DNA of 64,000 nucleotides, taken from the NCBI GenBank assembly GCA_964370185.1, contig CAYJIJ010000003.1, positions 1 through 64,000 on the forward strand. Direction: 5' to 3'. The stretch comes from CAYJEQ01 sp964370185. Lineage in GTDB: Bacteria > Bacillota > Clostridia > Oscillospirales > Ruminococcaceae. The number at the start of each line of letters is the position of its first letter. Positions within the stretch are counted from its first letter, which is position 1. A program made the position numbers and the translations under genes. This document shows positions 8,140 to 16,182 of this stretch, piece after piece. The notes under the pieces are model-generated. The model had not been told where the DNA came from. It ran no database searches and was given only the letters and a program-made list of their open reading frames with translations.

Positions 8140-9489
8140 TTAGTTATTATTTTGTAATAATACTGCATTAATCAATTCAATAATTTCTTCAATTGGTTCT
8201 TGCATATTGGCATCGGACAGTCTTTTGATAATCTCATCAATAGCCTCCGATGGCATATGTCTGTCACAAAGCATATGAAATTTTTCTTTTACCCAATTAA
8301 TATCTACTGCTGTGTTGGGGTCTCCGAGTGGCTCAAAAGATTCCGAAGCGTATAATTCGCCGTTTTTGGTGCTTATAGTCACTGAGGCTAAACGCTTTGC
8401 AGGAAAATTAGCTTCAAATTCAGGATTTACACAAAACTCTACACATTCCATAAGCTTCATGGTTTCCGGATTTGTTCGCATGTAATTTTCTCCTACTTCA
8501 ATACCGGTAAAGTGCCCCTCTATTAGAGTTGCACAAACAGGATAAGCCATACTGTATTGTGCCTCGTCACTCGTAGTAGGTATGTCTGTGGATAGCTTTG
8601 TAGCTGCTTCAAATGTATGGATAAGTATTTTATTGATGTCTGATACTGCTATTTTGTGTTTTTTTTGGATGTCCATCACTGCTAATATTGCAGGCTGTGC
8701 CCATCTGCAACAAGGAAACCACTTATAGTTTAGCTTTAAAGTTTCCCACTCATTTCCGAGTGTGTTCAAAAGATAGTTATATTTTTCATCACCTAAAATA
8801 TAATTTTTACCCGTCATACCATTCAGAGCCGCTTCTACGGATAATGCACCGATAATTATGCCAAGTTGAACGCCATCTTTGTTCATTGAAGGCGCCTCCA
8901 CATTGCGCATGACAGGTGTTAGAGGGCCATGGAAATCAGCTATTGCTAAAGCAGAGGACAATGTATCCTTGTCTAAGTTTAACAGTTTGCCCATGCCGGC
9001 AGCAATTCCAATAGTTCCCCATGAGCCACTTCCATGATAAAAATTGTAATAGTCTTGCATTGCGATTCCATGCCGTATTGACACTTCATATGCGACAACC
9101 ATCGCTTCCAAAAATTCTCTATATGACGATTTATTTGCAATGGCACACGGAAGTAATGCGCCAAAGATAACAGCTCCCGGATGTCCTTTCAAAATACTAT
9201 ATCCATCATCCGCATCCAGTGCATTAATACAATACGCATGTGCAGTAATTGCCCCAATCATATTGAAAGTTTCTTCATGCCCAACAATAGGAATACTCCC
9301 ATCTCGAAACAGTTTTCCTCCCATTGCAAACCCACATTCAGAAGAAAGTGTTTGCGAACCACTAACAAGACAATTGAAATGATCCACAACACTTATAATA
9401 ACTCTTTGTTTTACTTCATCAGGTATATTTTCCCATTTTGAACTAATTATAAAATCCTCCAATGAGTTTTGAATACTATTTATTCCCAT
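8140..9489 (-). CDS. MmgE/PrpD family protein, paralogue 1
   Basis: Start set at ATG 9489 because a GGAGG (9498-9502 complement) lies 8 nt upstream; an upstream in-frame start at 9534 has no such site. 449 residues, full length for the family, which includes 2-methylcitrate dehydratase, cis-aconitate decarboxylase and iminodisuccinate epimerase. Family hallmarks: NALDADDG near residue 85, GHPGAV, a histidine-rich HGSGSWGTIG segment, and SMNKDGVQLG. It is a paralogue of 11046-12398. In this operon it probably acts on a dicarboxylate or amino-dicarboxylate skeleton; the substrate is not deducible from sequence. Confidence 0.88.
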   Translation of the reverse strand: MGINSIQNSLEDFIISSKWENIPDEVKQRVIISVVDHFNCLVSGSQTLSSECGFAMGGKLFRDGSIPIVGHEETFNMIGAITAHAYCINALDADDGYSILKGHPGAVIFGALLPCAIANKSSYREFLEAMVVAYEVSIRHGIAMQDYYNFYHGSGSWGTIGIAAGMGKLLNLDKDTLSSALAIADFHGPLTPVMRNVEAPSMNKDGVQLGIIIGALSVEAALNGMTGKNYILGDEKYNYLLNTLGNEWETLKLNYKWFPCCRWAQPAILAVMDIQKKHKIAVSDINKILIHTFEAATKLSTDIPTTSDEAQYSMAYPVCATLIEGHFTGIEVGENYMRTNPETMKLMECVEFCVNPEFEANFPAKRLASVTISTKNGELYASESFEPLGDPNTAVDINWVKEKFHMLCDRHMPSEAIDEIIKRLSDANMQEPIEEIIELINAVLLQNNN

Positions 9490-9528
9490 TATTAAAACCT
9501 CCGAAATCATATCTGCATAAATAACACT

Positions 9529-9573
9529 AACCAAACGGAAGCAAGCACATCTAATTCTTGTTTCCGTTTGGTT
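9529..9573. repeat. Intercistronic 17-bp hairpin between mttB-like and mmgE-like genes
   Basis: AACCAAACGGAAGCAAG (9529-9545) pairs with 9557-9573 with a single G-U type mismatch and an 11-nt loop. A T tract follows only on the plus strand, while the operon runs on minus. It may act as a plus-strand terminator for the regulator or as an mRNA-stabilising spacer setting the relative expression of the flanking genes. Confidence 0.65.
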
Positions 9574-9587
9574 TTTTAAGATTAGAA

Positions 9588-11003
9588 TTATCGTTGTTCA
9601 GCAAGTTTAATTGCTTCTATTGGCACACCATTAGACAGAAGGACTTCTCGCACTTTTTCAACTCTTTCCGAATCAAGTTCATGTTGGTTGTAATTGCTAA
9701 TTGCTTTATTAATATAGTCGGTTATATTATCACTTAACTGTGTTGTAGGTTTTTCAGTAACACCGCGTACACCGATTATAGGAGTATAGAGCTCATCTCT
9801 AAAATTCTCTAAAGTGTGATCTTCCACTAAATAAACGCCTCCGGCACCCAGTTCGTCAATTAAATCCTCTGCGAGAGTTTCTTCATTAAATACAGGCTCT
9901 CTCATCATACGTTTTATATAATTGAGAATTTCGAAATCTCCTATCATTTTCTCAAATGAAAATGACCCAAAACCACTTACTATACCACAACCTTGCAGTA
10001 CAAGGCTAATATTATTCTGAAATGCAGTTGAAAGCACCATCATAGTTTCATATCCTGCCTGCATATCTGCAACTTTTGCATCGGTTATACCACCGCCGCC
10101 TCTGCTTGGAAGTCCATAAAATTTCCCCATAAGTGCACAATGTTTATAACATATTGCACTCTCAGGTGAGCCTATTGCAATAGCACCTGATCGCATATCT
10201 GCACCTGTAGACTGCATTCCGTACAAGACCGGAGTTCCGGGTCTAACCATTTGTGCAAATGCAATTCCTGCCAATATTTCTGCATTAGCAAGTGCCATAG
10301 TACCTGCTAATGTGACAGGAGATGTAACTCCGGTCATACCTACCGATGAAACGGCAAATGGTTGTCCGTATTTTGCATATGTAATAAGTGTTTCAAGCAT
10401 TGCATCATCGTATTGAAGTGGAGTAATCGGATTAACGGGGCAGACAATACGAGGTTTTTCAATAATATTCTCATAACCGCCGTAGTACGCAGCCAATATA
10501 TCCATGAGCATTTGCACTACTTTATATCGCCCTGTTCCTGCATAAATACACTTTTCGGAGTACAGCAAGGTAGCATAAAGCATGAGTGCAACTGAATGTT
10601 CAGGGGGGACATCGCTCGGATGCACTATTTTTCCTCCTGAAATTTTAAATTCAGGATTGTATTCCAAAATTTTTATTGCTCTAATATAATCTTCCATTGT
10701 TCCGTCCACAACTGCTCCGTTAGGTTTAGTTATGGAGGGGCTTCCACTACCGGGAGCAATAGCGGTTTCACCTCCGCCTATTTCAACATTATATTTTGGA
10801 TTTTGTGCATACATCGTAAATTTTGAAGGGGCTTTCCTTACAAAATTCATAACCTGCTCTTCGGTGAAATATGCGGTTTCGCCTTCAACACGAATCCCGT
10901 TGTCTTTGAGTATTTCTATTGCATCAGGGTGGTGAAACTGTATGCCTGTTCGTGCAAGGATACGCATAGCAGCATCGTGAATAATTTGTAGTTTATCTTG
11001 CAT
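9588..11003 (-). CDS. MttB-family (trimethylamine methyltransferase-like) methyltransferase, non-pyrrolysine
   Basis: 471 residues with GAGGAG upstream of ATG. The protein begins with the family helix (HDAAMRILARTGIQFHHPDA) and carries GSGSPS, GGGGITDAK and the C-terminal GAGGVYLVEDHT segment of the COG5598/MttB TIM-barrel family. There is no in-frame amber codon, so it belongs to the non-Pyl branch, whose known members demethylate quaternary amines such as glycine betaine, proline betaine and carnitine. It should transfer a methyl group from its substrate to the corrinoid protein at 6021-6656. Substrate unknown; neighbours suggest an anionic N-methylated amino acid (inference). Confidence 0.9.
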   Translation of the reverse strand: MQDKLQIIHDAAMRILARTGIQFHHPDAIEILKDNGIRVEGETAYFTEEQVMNFVRKAPSKFTMYAQNPKYNVEIGGGETAIAPGSGSPSITKPNGAVVDGTMEDYIRAIKILEYNPEFKISGGKIVHPSDVPPEHSVALMLYATLLYSEKCIYAGTGRYKVVQMLMDILAAYYGGYENIIEKPRIVCPVNPITPLQYDDAMLETLITYAKYGQPFAVSSVGMTGVTSPVTLAGTMALANAEILAGIAFAQMVRPGTPVLYGMQSTGADMRSGAIAIGSPESAICYKHCALMGKFYGLPSRGGGGITDAKVADMQAGYETMMVLSTAFQNNISLVLQGCGIVSGFGSFSFEKMIGDFEILNYIKRMMREPVFNEETLAEDLIDELGAGGVYLVEDHTLENFRDELYTPIIGVRGVTEKPTTQLSDNITDYINKAISNYNQHELDSERVEKVREVLLSNGVPIEAIKLAEQR

Positions 11004-11045
11004 AAAATATTCTCCTCTTTATTACTGTGCAAAAAGCATTGCTTG

Positions 11046-12398
11046 TTAAAATATATTTTTATTTATAAATGTTATGAAATCAACCATAGGTGCACTATAG
11101 TCAACATTTGAGAGCATGGAGGTCAGTTTATCGATATCTTCTTCGGTGAAGCAATGCGAGGAAGTGTCACTAAATTTATTTCTGACCCACTCCATATTTA
11201 CTCCCGATTCTTTTTCGCCCCATGGCTCACAGATATCAGAAATAACACTTGTTCCATCTTTTTTAACTATCTCTACCCGTGCATAGCGTTTTGTAGGAAA
11301 CTGTGCATCAAGTTCCTCATCAACCGCAAATTTCACACGCTCCATCAGTGCGATGACATCCGGGTTCGAATTAAGATAATCCTCACTGCATTCAACAGGT
11401 GTAAATTTCCCCTCTTTAATTGCAGCACACACCGGATAAATCATGTTGTATTGTGCTTCGTCGCAAGTTGTCGGAGCAAAAGCAGATAGTTTTGTGGCCG
11501 CACTGAATGTGCGGATGAATATAGTTTCAATATCATCAATTGATATTTTATCTTCTTTTGCAAGATGTATTGCTCCTGCTACCGGTGCATGAGCCCATCT
11601 GCAACATGGAAAATATTTAAAATAAATGTCTAAAATTTCATACTTTTCGCCTAAATTCTCGACAAGTTCAGAAAATTGCGGCTCAAGTAGATTGTAGAAT
11701 TCGCCGGTTATTCCACTCATTGCGGATTCTATCGCCATAGCCCCGGTAAAGGCACCCCAAGCAACGCCGTCTTTGTTCATCGATGGGATTTCAACTATTC
11801 GCATAATTGGAGATATCGGAGCTTGATAATCGGCAATTCCAAGTGCATTGGAAAGGTTTTTCCTATCGAGCTTATAGATTTTAGCAATGGCTGCAGCAGT
11901 GGCAAATGAGCCCCACGAGCCTGTTCCGTGATAAAAATCATAATAGCGATGTACAGATAGTGCTGCCCTTACTGCCACTTCATACCCCACTACAAGTGCT
12001 GTTAAAAACTCTTTGTAAGAAGCACCTACTTTAAGTGCGGCGGGTAGGAGTCCTGCTGCAACTACCGCTCCGGGGTGACCTTTTATCAGGTTATGCCCAT
12101 CGTCTGCGTCGAGAGCATTGACATTGTAACCATAGGCGAGAGTTGCCGCAACAAGGTTCATTCGCGTAGGAGTTCCTATTACAGGAATATTCCCACGAGC
12201 AAAAATATTTTCAGCAAGCCTTATTCCGTGTTGTGCCAAATGAGTTTTTGCCCCTGCTATCATTACATCGAAAAGGTCTACAGCACAGACGATTGCTCTT
12301 TGCTGAACATCAAGGGGGAAATCTTCCCATTTAGCATTTAGGATAAAATTCTCAATTTTATCAGATGCTTGACGTGAATATGAATTCCATTCACTCAT
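11046..12398 (-). CDS. MmgE/PrpD family protein, paralogue 2
   Basis: 450 residues, AGGTGGG upstream of ATG. Same fold and motifs as paralogue 1: NALDADDG, KGHPGAV, HGTGSWGSFA, SMNKDGVAWG and CCRWAH; the two are easily alignable along their whole length. It lies directly upstream of the mttB-like gene (42 bp gap) and downstream of the gltS-like gene. Two divergent copies in one operon suggest either two successive steps (for example epimerase plus lyase) or a heteromeric enzyme. Catalytic activity is not predictable from sequence alone. Confidence 0.88.
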   Translation of the reverse strand: MSEWNSYSRQASDKIENFILNAKWEDFPLDVQQRAIVCAVDLFDVMIAGAKTHLAQHGIRLAENIFARGNIPVIGTPTRMNLVAATLAYGYNVNALDADDGHNLIKGHPGAVVAAGLLPAALKVGASYKEFLTALVVGYEVAVRAALSVHRYYDFYHGTGSWGSFATAAAIAKIYKLDRKNLSNALGIADYQAPISPIMRIVEIPSMNKDGVAWGAFTGAMAIESAMSGITGEFYNLLEPQFSELVENLGEKYEILDIYFKYFPCCRWAHAPVAGAIHLAKEDKISIDDIETIFIRTFSAATKLSAFAPTTCDEAQYNMIYPVCAAIKEGKFTPVECSEDYLNSNPDVIALMERVKFAVDEELDAQFPTKRYARVEIVKKDGTSVISDICEPWGEKESGVNMEWVRNKFSDTSSHCFTEEDIDKLTSMLSNVDYSAPMVDFITFINKNIF

Positions 12399-12512
12399 TG
12401 ATAGCCCACCTTTATATTTATATTTAATCCATCTATCATTTTTAATATTTAGCTATTTCTGCTTAAATTTTAGATATTGTAAGTGCTATGATACCCACTA
12501 AAGTCGCACTCT

Positions 12513-12658
12513 GTCATTCCGATGGAGGATACCGAAAAAGTCTGCTCGTATTTTGCAAATGTAATGAGCATCTCAGCTATTACATCGCCATACTAAAGCG
12601 TGGTAATCAGATTGACGGAGGCGACATAGTAGTGCAATAATACTGCCATATCCAACAT
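12513..12658 (-). pseudogene. Relic of a second mttB-like gene
   Basis: On the minus strand the frame beginning MLDMAVLLHYYV, then VNLITTL-stop-YGDVIAEMLIT and FAKYEQTFSVSSIGMT, aligns with VNPITPLQYDDAMLETLIT and YAKYGQPFAVSSVGMT of the intact enzyme at 9588-11003. The stop is a TAG where the intact gene has the Gln codon, and the segment between YY and VN has a deletion. Nothing of the rest of the gene is visible. The locus therefore once had two mttB-like genes, in the same order relative to their neighbours. Confidence 0.85.
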
Positions 12659-12672
12659 AACATACCAATAAC

Positions 12673-14058
12673 TTATTTAATACCTATTACTTCCGCTTCG
12701 CCCTCACGGATTGCATTCATGGGGCCTTTTTGCGCTCCATAAAGAACTCTGTTTGCAATAAAGCATGCGAGTCCAAACCCTGCTACCACTATACCTACAA
12801 CTACATAGCCAAACTGCACCGTCATCTGTGGAATTAAGCTGATTAGGAATAGCTCTACAATGGCCTGTACTGTATATGCCGAGCCGAAGTCGTCAAGTGT
12901 TCCGCTCTTCATTTCAGGGTCAACTATACGAAGAAGTGTAACTCCGATAGCGATAACGCCTGTCATGTAGCCGAAAACGAAGATGGCACGCTCAAACCAG
13001 AAGTTTTTAAAGCCTCTGCGACCTACAAAGAATAGATAGAAAGATGTCCATAAAATTAAGATTGTACAGAGTAGAAGTATTGGCCATAAGAATTCAATTA
13101 CAACAGATATTCTGATTGTCGCCACTCCGAATGCCGCTAAGTAGTCTGTTACGGTAGAGCCAATGCGGTCTACTGTCTTTTTATCCACATATGTGCCATA
13201 GCCTATTTTATTTAATATTAGCTGAATGAGTACGCCTGCAATCATGGTAAGGCACATCATAGGAACTTCAATCTGTGGGAAGTATTGTTTGTACCAGTTG
13301 TAAGCACCATAGCCTATACCTGTTGCGGTAAAGATTAAAGCTAAGTGCCACACGAGTGGGTCAATACTCATTGGGTGGACGGTTTCAGTACCCATTGATA
13401 CACGCTTGCCCTCGGGTACTAATCCTGTTTTACACTCATCAGGTAAATCTTTAGCACTCGATACAAGTTTAGTAGCGCCTTTTCTTGTAGCGTAGTTGAT
13501 ATATAGAATACCGAGGAATAATCCTACAAGCAAGCCTATTGTTGCAAAGGTTTGACCTATATATATTGCATCTTCACGACCAAGTAGGTTATTAAGAGCT
13601 CCACCGATAGAAGCTGCATATCCATGTCCGCCTACAAAGCCTGCGGAAAGAAGTAAACAAATCTCAACAAATACATCGGGAAAGAGTATTGTGATTAGAA
13701 ACCCACCCACTAAAAGCGGGAAGCCAAATCCCATAAGCTCTGCACCCATATTGAGGAAGAATGTGTTACCCACTTTATTTACAATAGTGCCCACGCTTTC
13801 TATCTTGGTTTTTCCAAGGAAAATCCCGGCACATAATACACTGATTAAAACGCCTGCGTATCCGCTTGCCGCACTGCTAAAAGGCAGTAGATTTAAAAAC
13901 TGAGGTCCTAAAAAGAGTCCTGAAAGCCCTGCGATAACCGATGAGGGTATGTAGTAATTTTGCAAAAACTTGATTTTACTGCGCAACATCTGAGCGAGAA
14001 AAAGCAGTCCTGATATAAGTGAAACATCGACTAATAAAGTATTTACTGTAAATTCCAT
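12673..14058 (-). CDS. GltS-family sodium:carboxylate (glutamate-type) symporter
   Basis: 461 residues with AGGAGG before the ATG. About 11-12 hydrophobic segments in two inverted halves. Motifs typical of GltS are present: YYIPSSVIAGLSGLFLGP near the N-terminus, GGHGYAASIG in the first re-entrant loop region, and a central cytoplasmic linker rich in charged residues. The known family imports L-glutamate with Na+. In this operon it is probably the importer for the anionic substrate of the MttB/PrpD pathway, not necessarily glutamate itself. It is inner-membrane located; the gene is 59 bp after ridA. Confidence 0.85.
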   Translation of the reverse strand: MEFTVNTLLVDVSLISGLLFLAQMLRSKIKFLQNYYIPSSVIAGLSGLFLGPQFLNLLPFSSAASGYAGVLISVLCAGIFLGKTKIESVGTIVNKVGNTFFLNMGAELMGFGFPLLVGGFLITILFPDVFVEICLLLSAGFVGGHGYAASIGGALNNLLGREDAIYIGQTFATIGLLVGLFLGILYINYATRKGATKLVSSAKDLPDECKTGLVPEGKRVSMGTETVHPMSIDPLVWHLALIFTATGIGYGAYNWYKQYFPQIEVPMMCLTMIAGVLIQLILNKIGYGTYVDKKTVDRIGSTVTDYLAAFGVATIRISVVIEFLWPILLLCTILILWTSFYLFFVGRRGFKNFWFERAIFVFGYMTGVIAIGVTLLRIVDPEMKSGTLDDFGSAYTVQAIVELFLISLIPQMTVQFGYVVVGIVVAGFGLACFIANRVLYGAQKGPMNAIREGEAEVIGIK

Positions 14059-14117
14059 AAAATTTTCCTCCTGTTATTTAATTAGTAAAAATAAAGTGAA
14101 AATGTACTTTATATGAT

Positions 14118-14498
14118 TTAAGCCATTGCTATACCGTCCATTTCTATGAGTATATTTCGCAGTCCGCAAGACACCGTAGTGCGAACAGGATAGCATTTGG
14201 GAATCATTTCTCTGTATACTTTATTCATACCGTCAAAATCGGCTGGGTTAGTCAAATATATATTGACACGTACCAATCTTTCCAAAGAAGAGCCTGCTGC
14301 TTTGAGCACACTTTCTAAATTTAGTATGCACTGCCTTGTCTGCTCCTCTATACCGCCCTCTACAACTTTTCCGGTTTCAGGGTCATCAGGTCGTTGACCC
14401 GACATGAATATCAGCTCACCCACTCTAAGCGCTTGGGAATATGGAGAAGTTGGTGGCGGTGCGTTTTCGGTGCGGATTTCAATTTTTTCTAAAGGCAT
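14118..14498 (-). CDS. RidA-family enamine/imine deaminase
   Basis: Start at ATG 14498 because GAGGAGG stands just upstream. 126 residues, normal length for the YjgF/YER057c/UK114 family. The substrate-contact residues are present: Arg in CYPVRTTV, the Asn/Tyr in VNIYLTN, and Glu in IEMDGIA. RidA proteins hydrolyse reactive enamine/imine intermediates released by PLP and other amine-handling enzymes. As first gene of the operon it probably removes an imine formed during degradation of the methylated amine. Trimeric cytosolic enzyme by family knowledge. Confidence 0.9.
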   Translation of the reverse strand: MPLEKIEIRTENAPPPTSPYSQALRVGELIFMSGQRPDDPETGKVVEGGIEEQTRQCILNLESVLKAAGSSLERLVRVNIYLTNPADFDGMNKVYREMIPKCYPVRTTVSCGLRNILIEMDGIAMA

Positions 14499-14529
14499 AT
14501 ATTTTCCTCCTCGTTTAAATATGGGCACT

Positions 14530-14653
14530 GTTAAGTTAAAATGGTAAAATTATAAGTTTTCTTAAAAAGCTATTTTTTTCTCCTTTCTTTTACCTCCCCA
14601 CCGTAGGCAAGGATGTAAAAGAAATATAAAGCTTATTTTCATATTAACTTAAC
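14530..14653. repeat. 124-bp long imperfect inverted repeat in the leader of the ridA operon
   Basis: Ends are GTTAAGTTAA (14530-14539) and TTAACTTAAC (14644-14653), and similarity continues inward (ATGGTAAAATTATAAG against CTTATTTTCATA). A second inner dyad is CTTTCTTTTAC with GTAAAAGAAAT around 14580-14620. The whole block could fold into one long stem. It lies just upstream of ridA and could be a MITE-like insertion or a regulatory leader structure. Confidence 0.6.
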
Positions 14654-14997
14654 AAATCCTACATATGCTTGATATAGAACTTTGTAGCTACTTCAATTCC
14701 AAATCTTTAAGTTAATTATCACTTTTTGTTCAATAAATGTATAGTATTTTTCAGATGTTTTTTGTATTTATCAGTTGTATTAATTCATTTCATTGTGTTT
14801 TTGTACCTTTTGCATATATATTGTGATATTAATATGTGCATTTAAACTAAATTAAAGAATGGAAGTGTAATCAAAAGACTGTTGAGGGAGTCAATGGAGT
14901 TTTTAGGCTCTTAATAATAGTTATATCGAAGCCTGTGGCTGAGGAAATATCTGTATTCTTAATAAAAGATGGAAAGACAGAACAGTTAAAGTGTATA
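14654..14997. other. Gene-poor AT-rich gap
   Basis: No gene with a start and ribosome site. It should contain the minus-strand promoter of the ridA-gltS-mttB operon, but no convincing -35/-10 pair could be chosen. A plus-strand open stretch from about 14850 lacks a start codon and runs through the tRNA terminator. Confidence 0.5.
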
Positions 14998-15040
14998 AAA
15001 AAACAACTCCAAGCCGAAAAACGGCTTGGAGTTGTTTTTT
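14998..15040. terminator. Terminator after tRNA-Arg, bidirectional
   Basis: A 19-nt arm (14998-15016) is perfectly complementary to 15022-15040, with a 5-nt loop. The stem is GC-rich inside (CTCCAAGCCG) with A6/T6 ends, so it can terminate on both strands. It ends directly at the tRNA CCA. Confidence 0.88.
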
Positions 15041-15115
15041 GGCACGCCTGATTGGATTCGAACCAACGACACCCAGCGTCGGAGGCTGGTGCTCTATCCA
15101 CTGAGCTACAGGCGC
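15040..15115 (-). tRNA. tRNA-Arg (anticodon CCG)
   Basis: Cloverleaf reads on the minus strand: acceptor GCGCCTG pairs with CAGGCGT, D-arm GCTC...GAGC, anticodon stem CCAGC/GCTGG with loop CTCCGAC (CCG at 34-36, decoding CGG), T-arm GTTGG-TTCGAAT-CCAAT. Discriminator G and an encoded CCA follow (15040-15042). The G1-U72 pair is a small deviation. A truncated copy lies 150 bp upstream. Confidence 0.95.
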
Positions 15116-15266
15116 ATATATATGAAAGCTATGTTACCACAGCAATCAACTTTTTAATTCAGTAGTCAAATAGTAGTCATTTCATTTTCCCACTGGCTTT
15201 TACTTAAGGCTAAACCCCCATAAATAAAGCCTTTCTCCCACCTAACACCCTCACCTGAGCAGAGTA

Positions 15267-15305
15267 GTCGGAGTCTGGTGCTCTATCCAGCTGAGCTACA
15301 GGCGC
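15267..15305 (-). pseudogene. Truncated tRNA-Arg copy (5' half only)
   Basis: On the minus strand GCGCCTGTAGCTCAG continues through D-arm and anticodon loop CTCCGAC, nearly identical to the intact tRNA, and then similarity stops. The anticodon stem 3' strand and T-arm are absent. Flanking sequence just outside the 5' end (ATATATA) is also similar. It looks like a remnant of integration into, or duplication of, the tRNA gene. Confidence 0.8.
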
Positions 15306-15380
15306 AAATATATATGAAAACCGCATTTAAAAGAAACTTTACAAGAAAAGCATTAGAAATTAATTTGAAGTGCTAAGACA

Positions 15381-15551
15381 TTAGCGCTTGGCAGAATTTT
15401 TGCCGCCTTGATGTTTTGCATTGTTTGGATTTAATTGGTTGCTTCTATTGTCATTTGCTGATTTATTTGCGTTATTGTTGGAATTGTTCTGATTAGCATA
15501 ATCATTGCGTTGCTCTTTTGTATGCGTATCTGAAGATACATTTTTATTCAT
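15381..15551 (-). CDS. Small Asn-rich protein (56 residues)
   Basis: Starts at ATG 15551 with an AAAGGAGGG site 5-6 nt upstream, which makes translation likely. The sequence is hydrophilic and low-complexity: MNKNVSSDTHTKEQRNDYA, then repeated Asn, then NQLNPNNAKHQGGKNSAKR. The NQLNPNN motif recurs in many very small proteins of unknown function in Firmicutes. No membrane segment or cysteine. A link to sporulation or stress is possible but not shown. It is followed by no clear terminator. Confidence 0.7.
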   Translation of the reverse strand: MNKNVSSDTHTKEQRNDYANQNNSNNNANKSANDNRSNQLNPNNAKHQGGKNSAKR

Positions 15552-15732
15552 ATCTTACCCTCCTTTCTACACTTTATATTAGTGTGTATCAGTTTGTTTT
15601 TTGCAATACTTGTCTTGTAAAATCTCTTTTAATGCGGTAATCAACCTTTAAATTTTTGGCGGTAAAATAATATCCATTACATTTCTCAACAAATATTTCC
15701 ATAGCGCCAAACCCTACACAAACCATAAGGAA

Positions 15733-15758
15733 AAGCACAGGAGAGTATTCCCGTGCTT
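15733..15758 (-). terminator. Terminator downstream of ferredoxin
   Basis: On the minus strand AAGCACGGGA pairs with TCCTGTGCTT (one G-U), followed by TTTCC. It ends the ferredoxin transcript. Confidence 0.7.
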
Positions 15759-15790
15759 GACCACTGATTTAATGAAAAGTATTCCTGCAA

Positions 15791-15961
15791 TTACTCAGCA
15801 GAAATTGCTTCAACAGGACATGTGCCTGCGCAAGCGCCACAATCGATACATGTAGCGGCATCTACAACATAAGTGCTATCACCAGCAGAAATAGCGCTTA
15901 CTGGACATTCACCTTCGCATGCGCCACAGCTGATGCAAGCATCGCTAATAACATAAGCCAT
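15791..15961 (-). CDS. 2[4Fe-4S] ferredoxin, clostridial type
   Basis: 56 residues with AAGGAGG before ATG. Two classical cluster motifs are seen: CISCGACEGECP and CIDCGACAGTCP, each Cys-x2-Cys-x2-Cys-x3-Cys-Pro, in pseudo-twofold repeat halves. This is the low-potential electron carrier of anaerobic metabolism (pyruvate:ferredoxin oxidoreductase, hydrogenase and similar partners). Monocistronic: own ribosome site, own terminator. A sign of anaerobic lifestyle. Confidence 0.97.
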   Translation of the reverse strand: MAYVISDACISCGACEGECPVSAISAGDSTYVVDAATCIDCGACAGTCPVEAISAE

Positions 15962-16015
15962 TCGGATACACCTCCTTATAGTAGTCTAAATACATAAATA
16001 ATCAAAACTATTTTT

Positions 16016-16093
16016 TATATTCACTACCTATTATGGGTAGTGAATATAAAATTAATTTTTGCTTTAAGCGATTTATTCACTTAAATAAATCGC
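16016..16093. repeat. Two hairpins between ricT and ferredoxin
   Basis: TATATTCACTACC (16016-16028) pairs with 16036-16048; GCGATTTATT (16068-16077) pairs with AATAAATCGC (16084-16093). The second, read on minus, is followed by CTTAAAGC and may be a weak terminator for the ricT operon; the first has no T tract. Confidence 0.55.
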
Positions 16094-16182
16094 AGAATAT
16101 AGCTTTGATTATGTTTGTAGTCTTATTTTACCACAGCAATGGGAAAAATCAAGTGGAATATGAAAATATTAACATATTAACA

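Noticed and set aside
9588..11003. Possible pyrrolysine-containing MttB
   Set aside because: No amber codon lies within the frame and the protein is full length without one.
12589..12600. TAG codon in the mttB relic as a pyrrolysine codon
   Set aside because: It sits at a Gln position of the intact homologue and the fragment has deletions, so it is a nonsense mutation.
14850..15051. Plus-strand open frame reading KTVEGVNGVFRLLIIVISK and onward
   Set aside because: It has no start codon and reads through the tRNA terminator into the tRNA antisense strand. Possibly a fragment of a lost gene, but not supported.
15267..15305. Second functional tRNA
   Set aside because: Only the 5' half is present; the anticodon stem and T-arm are missing.
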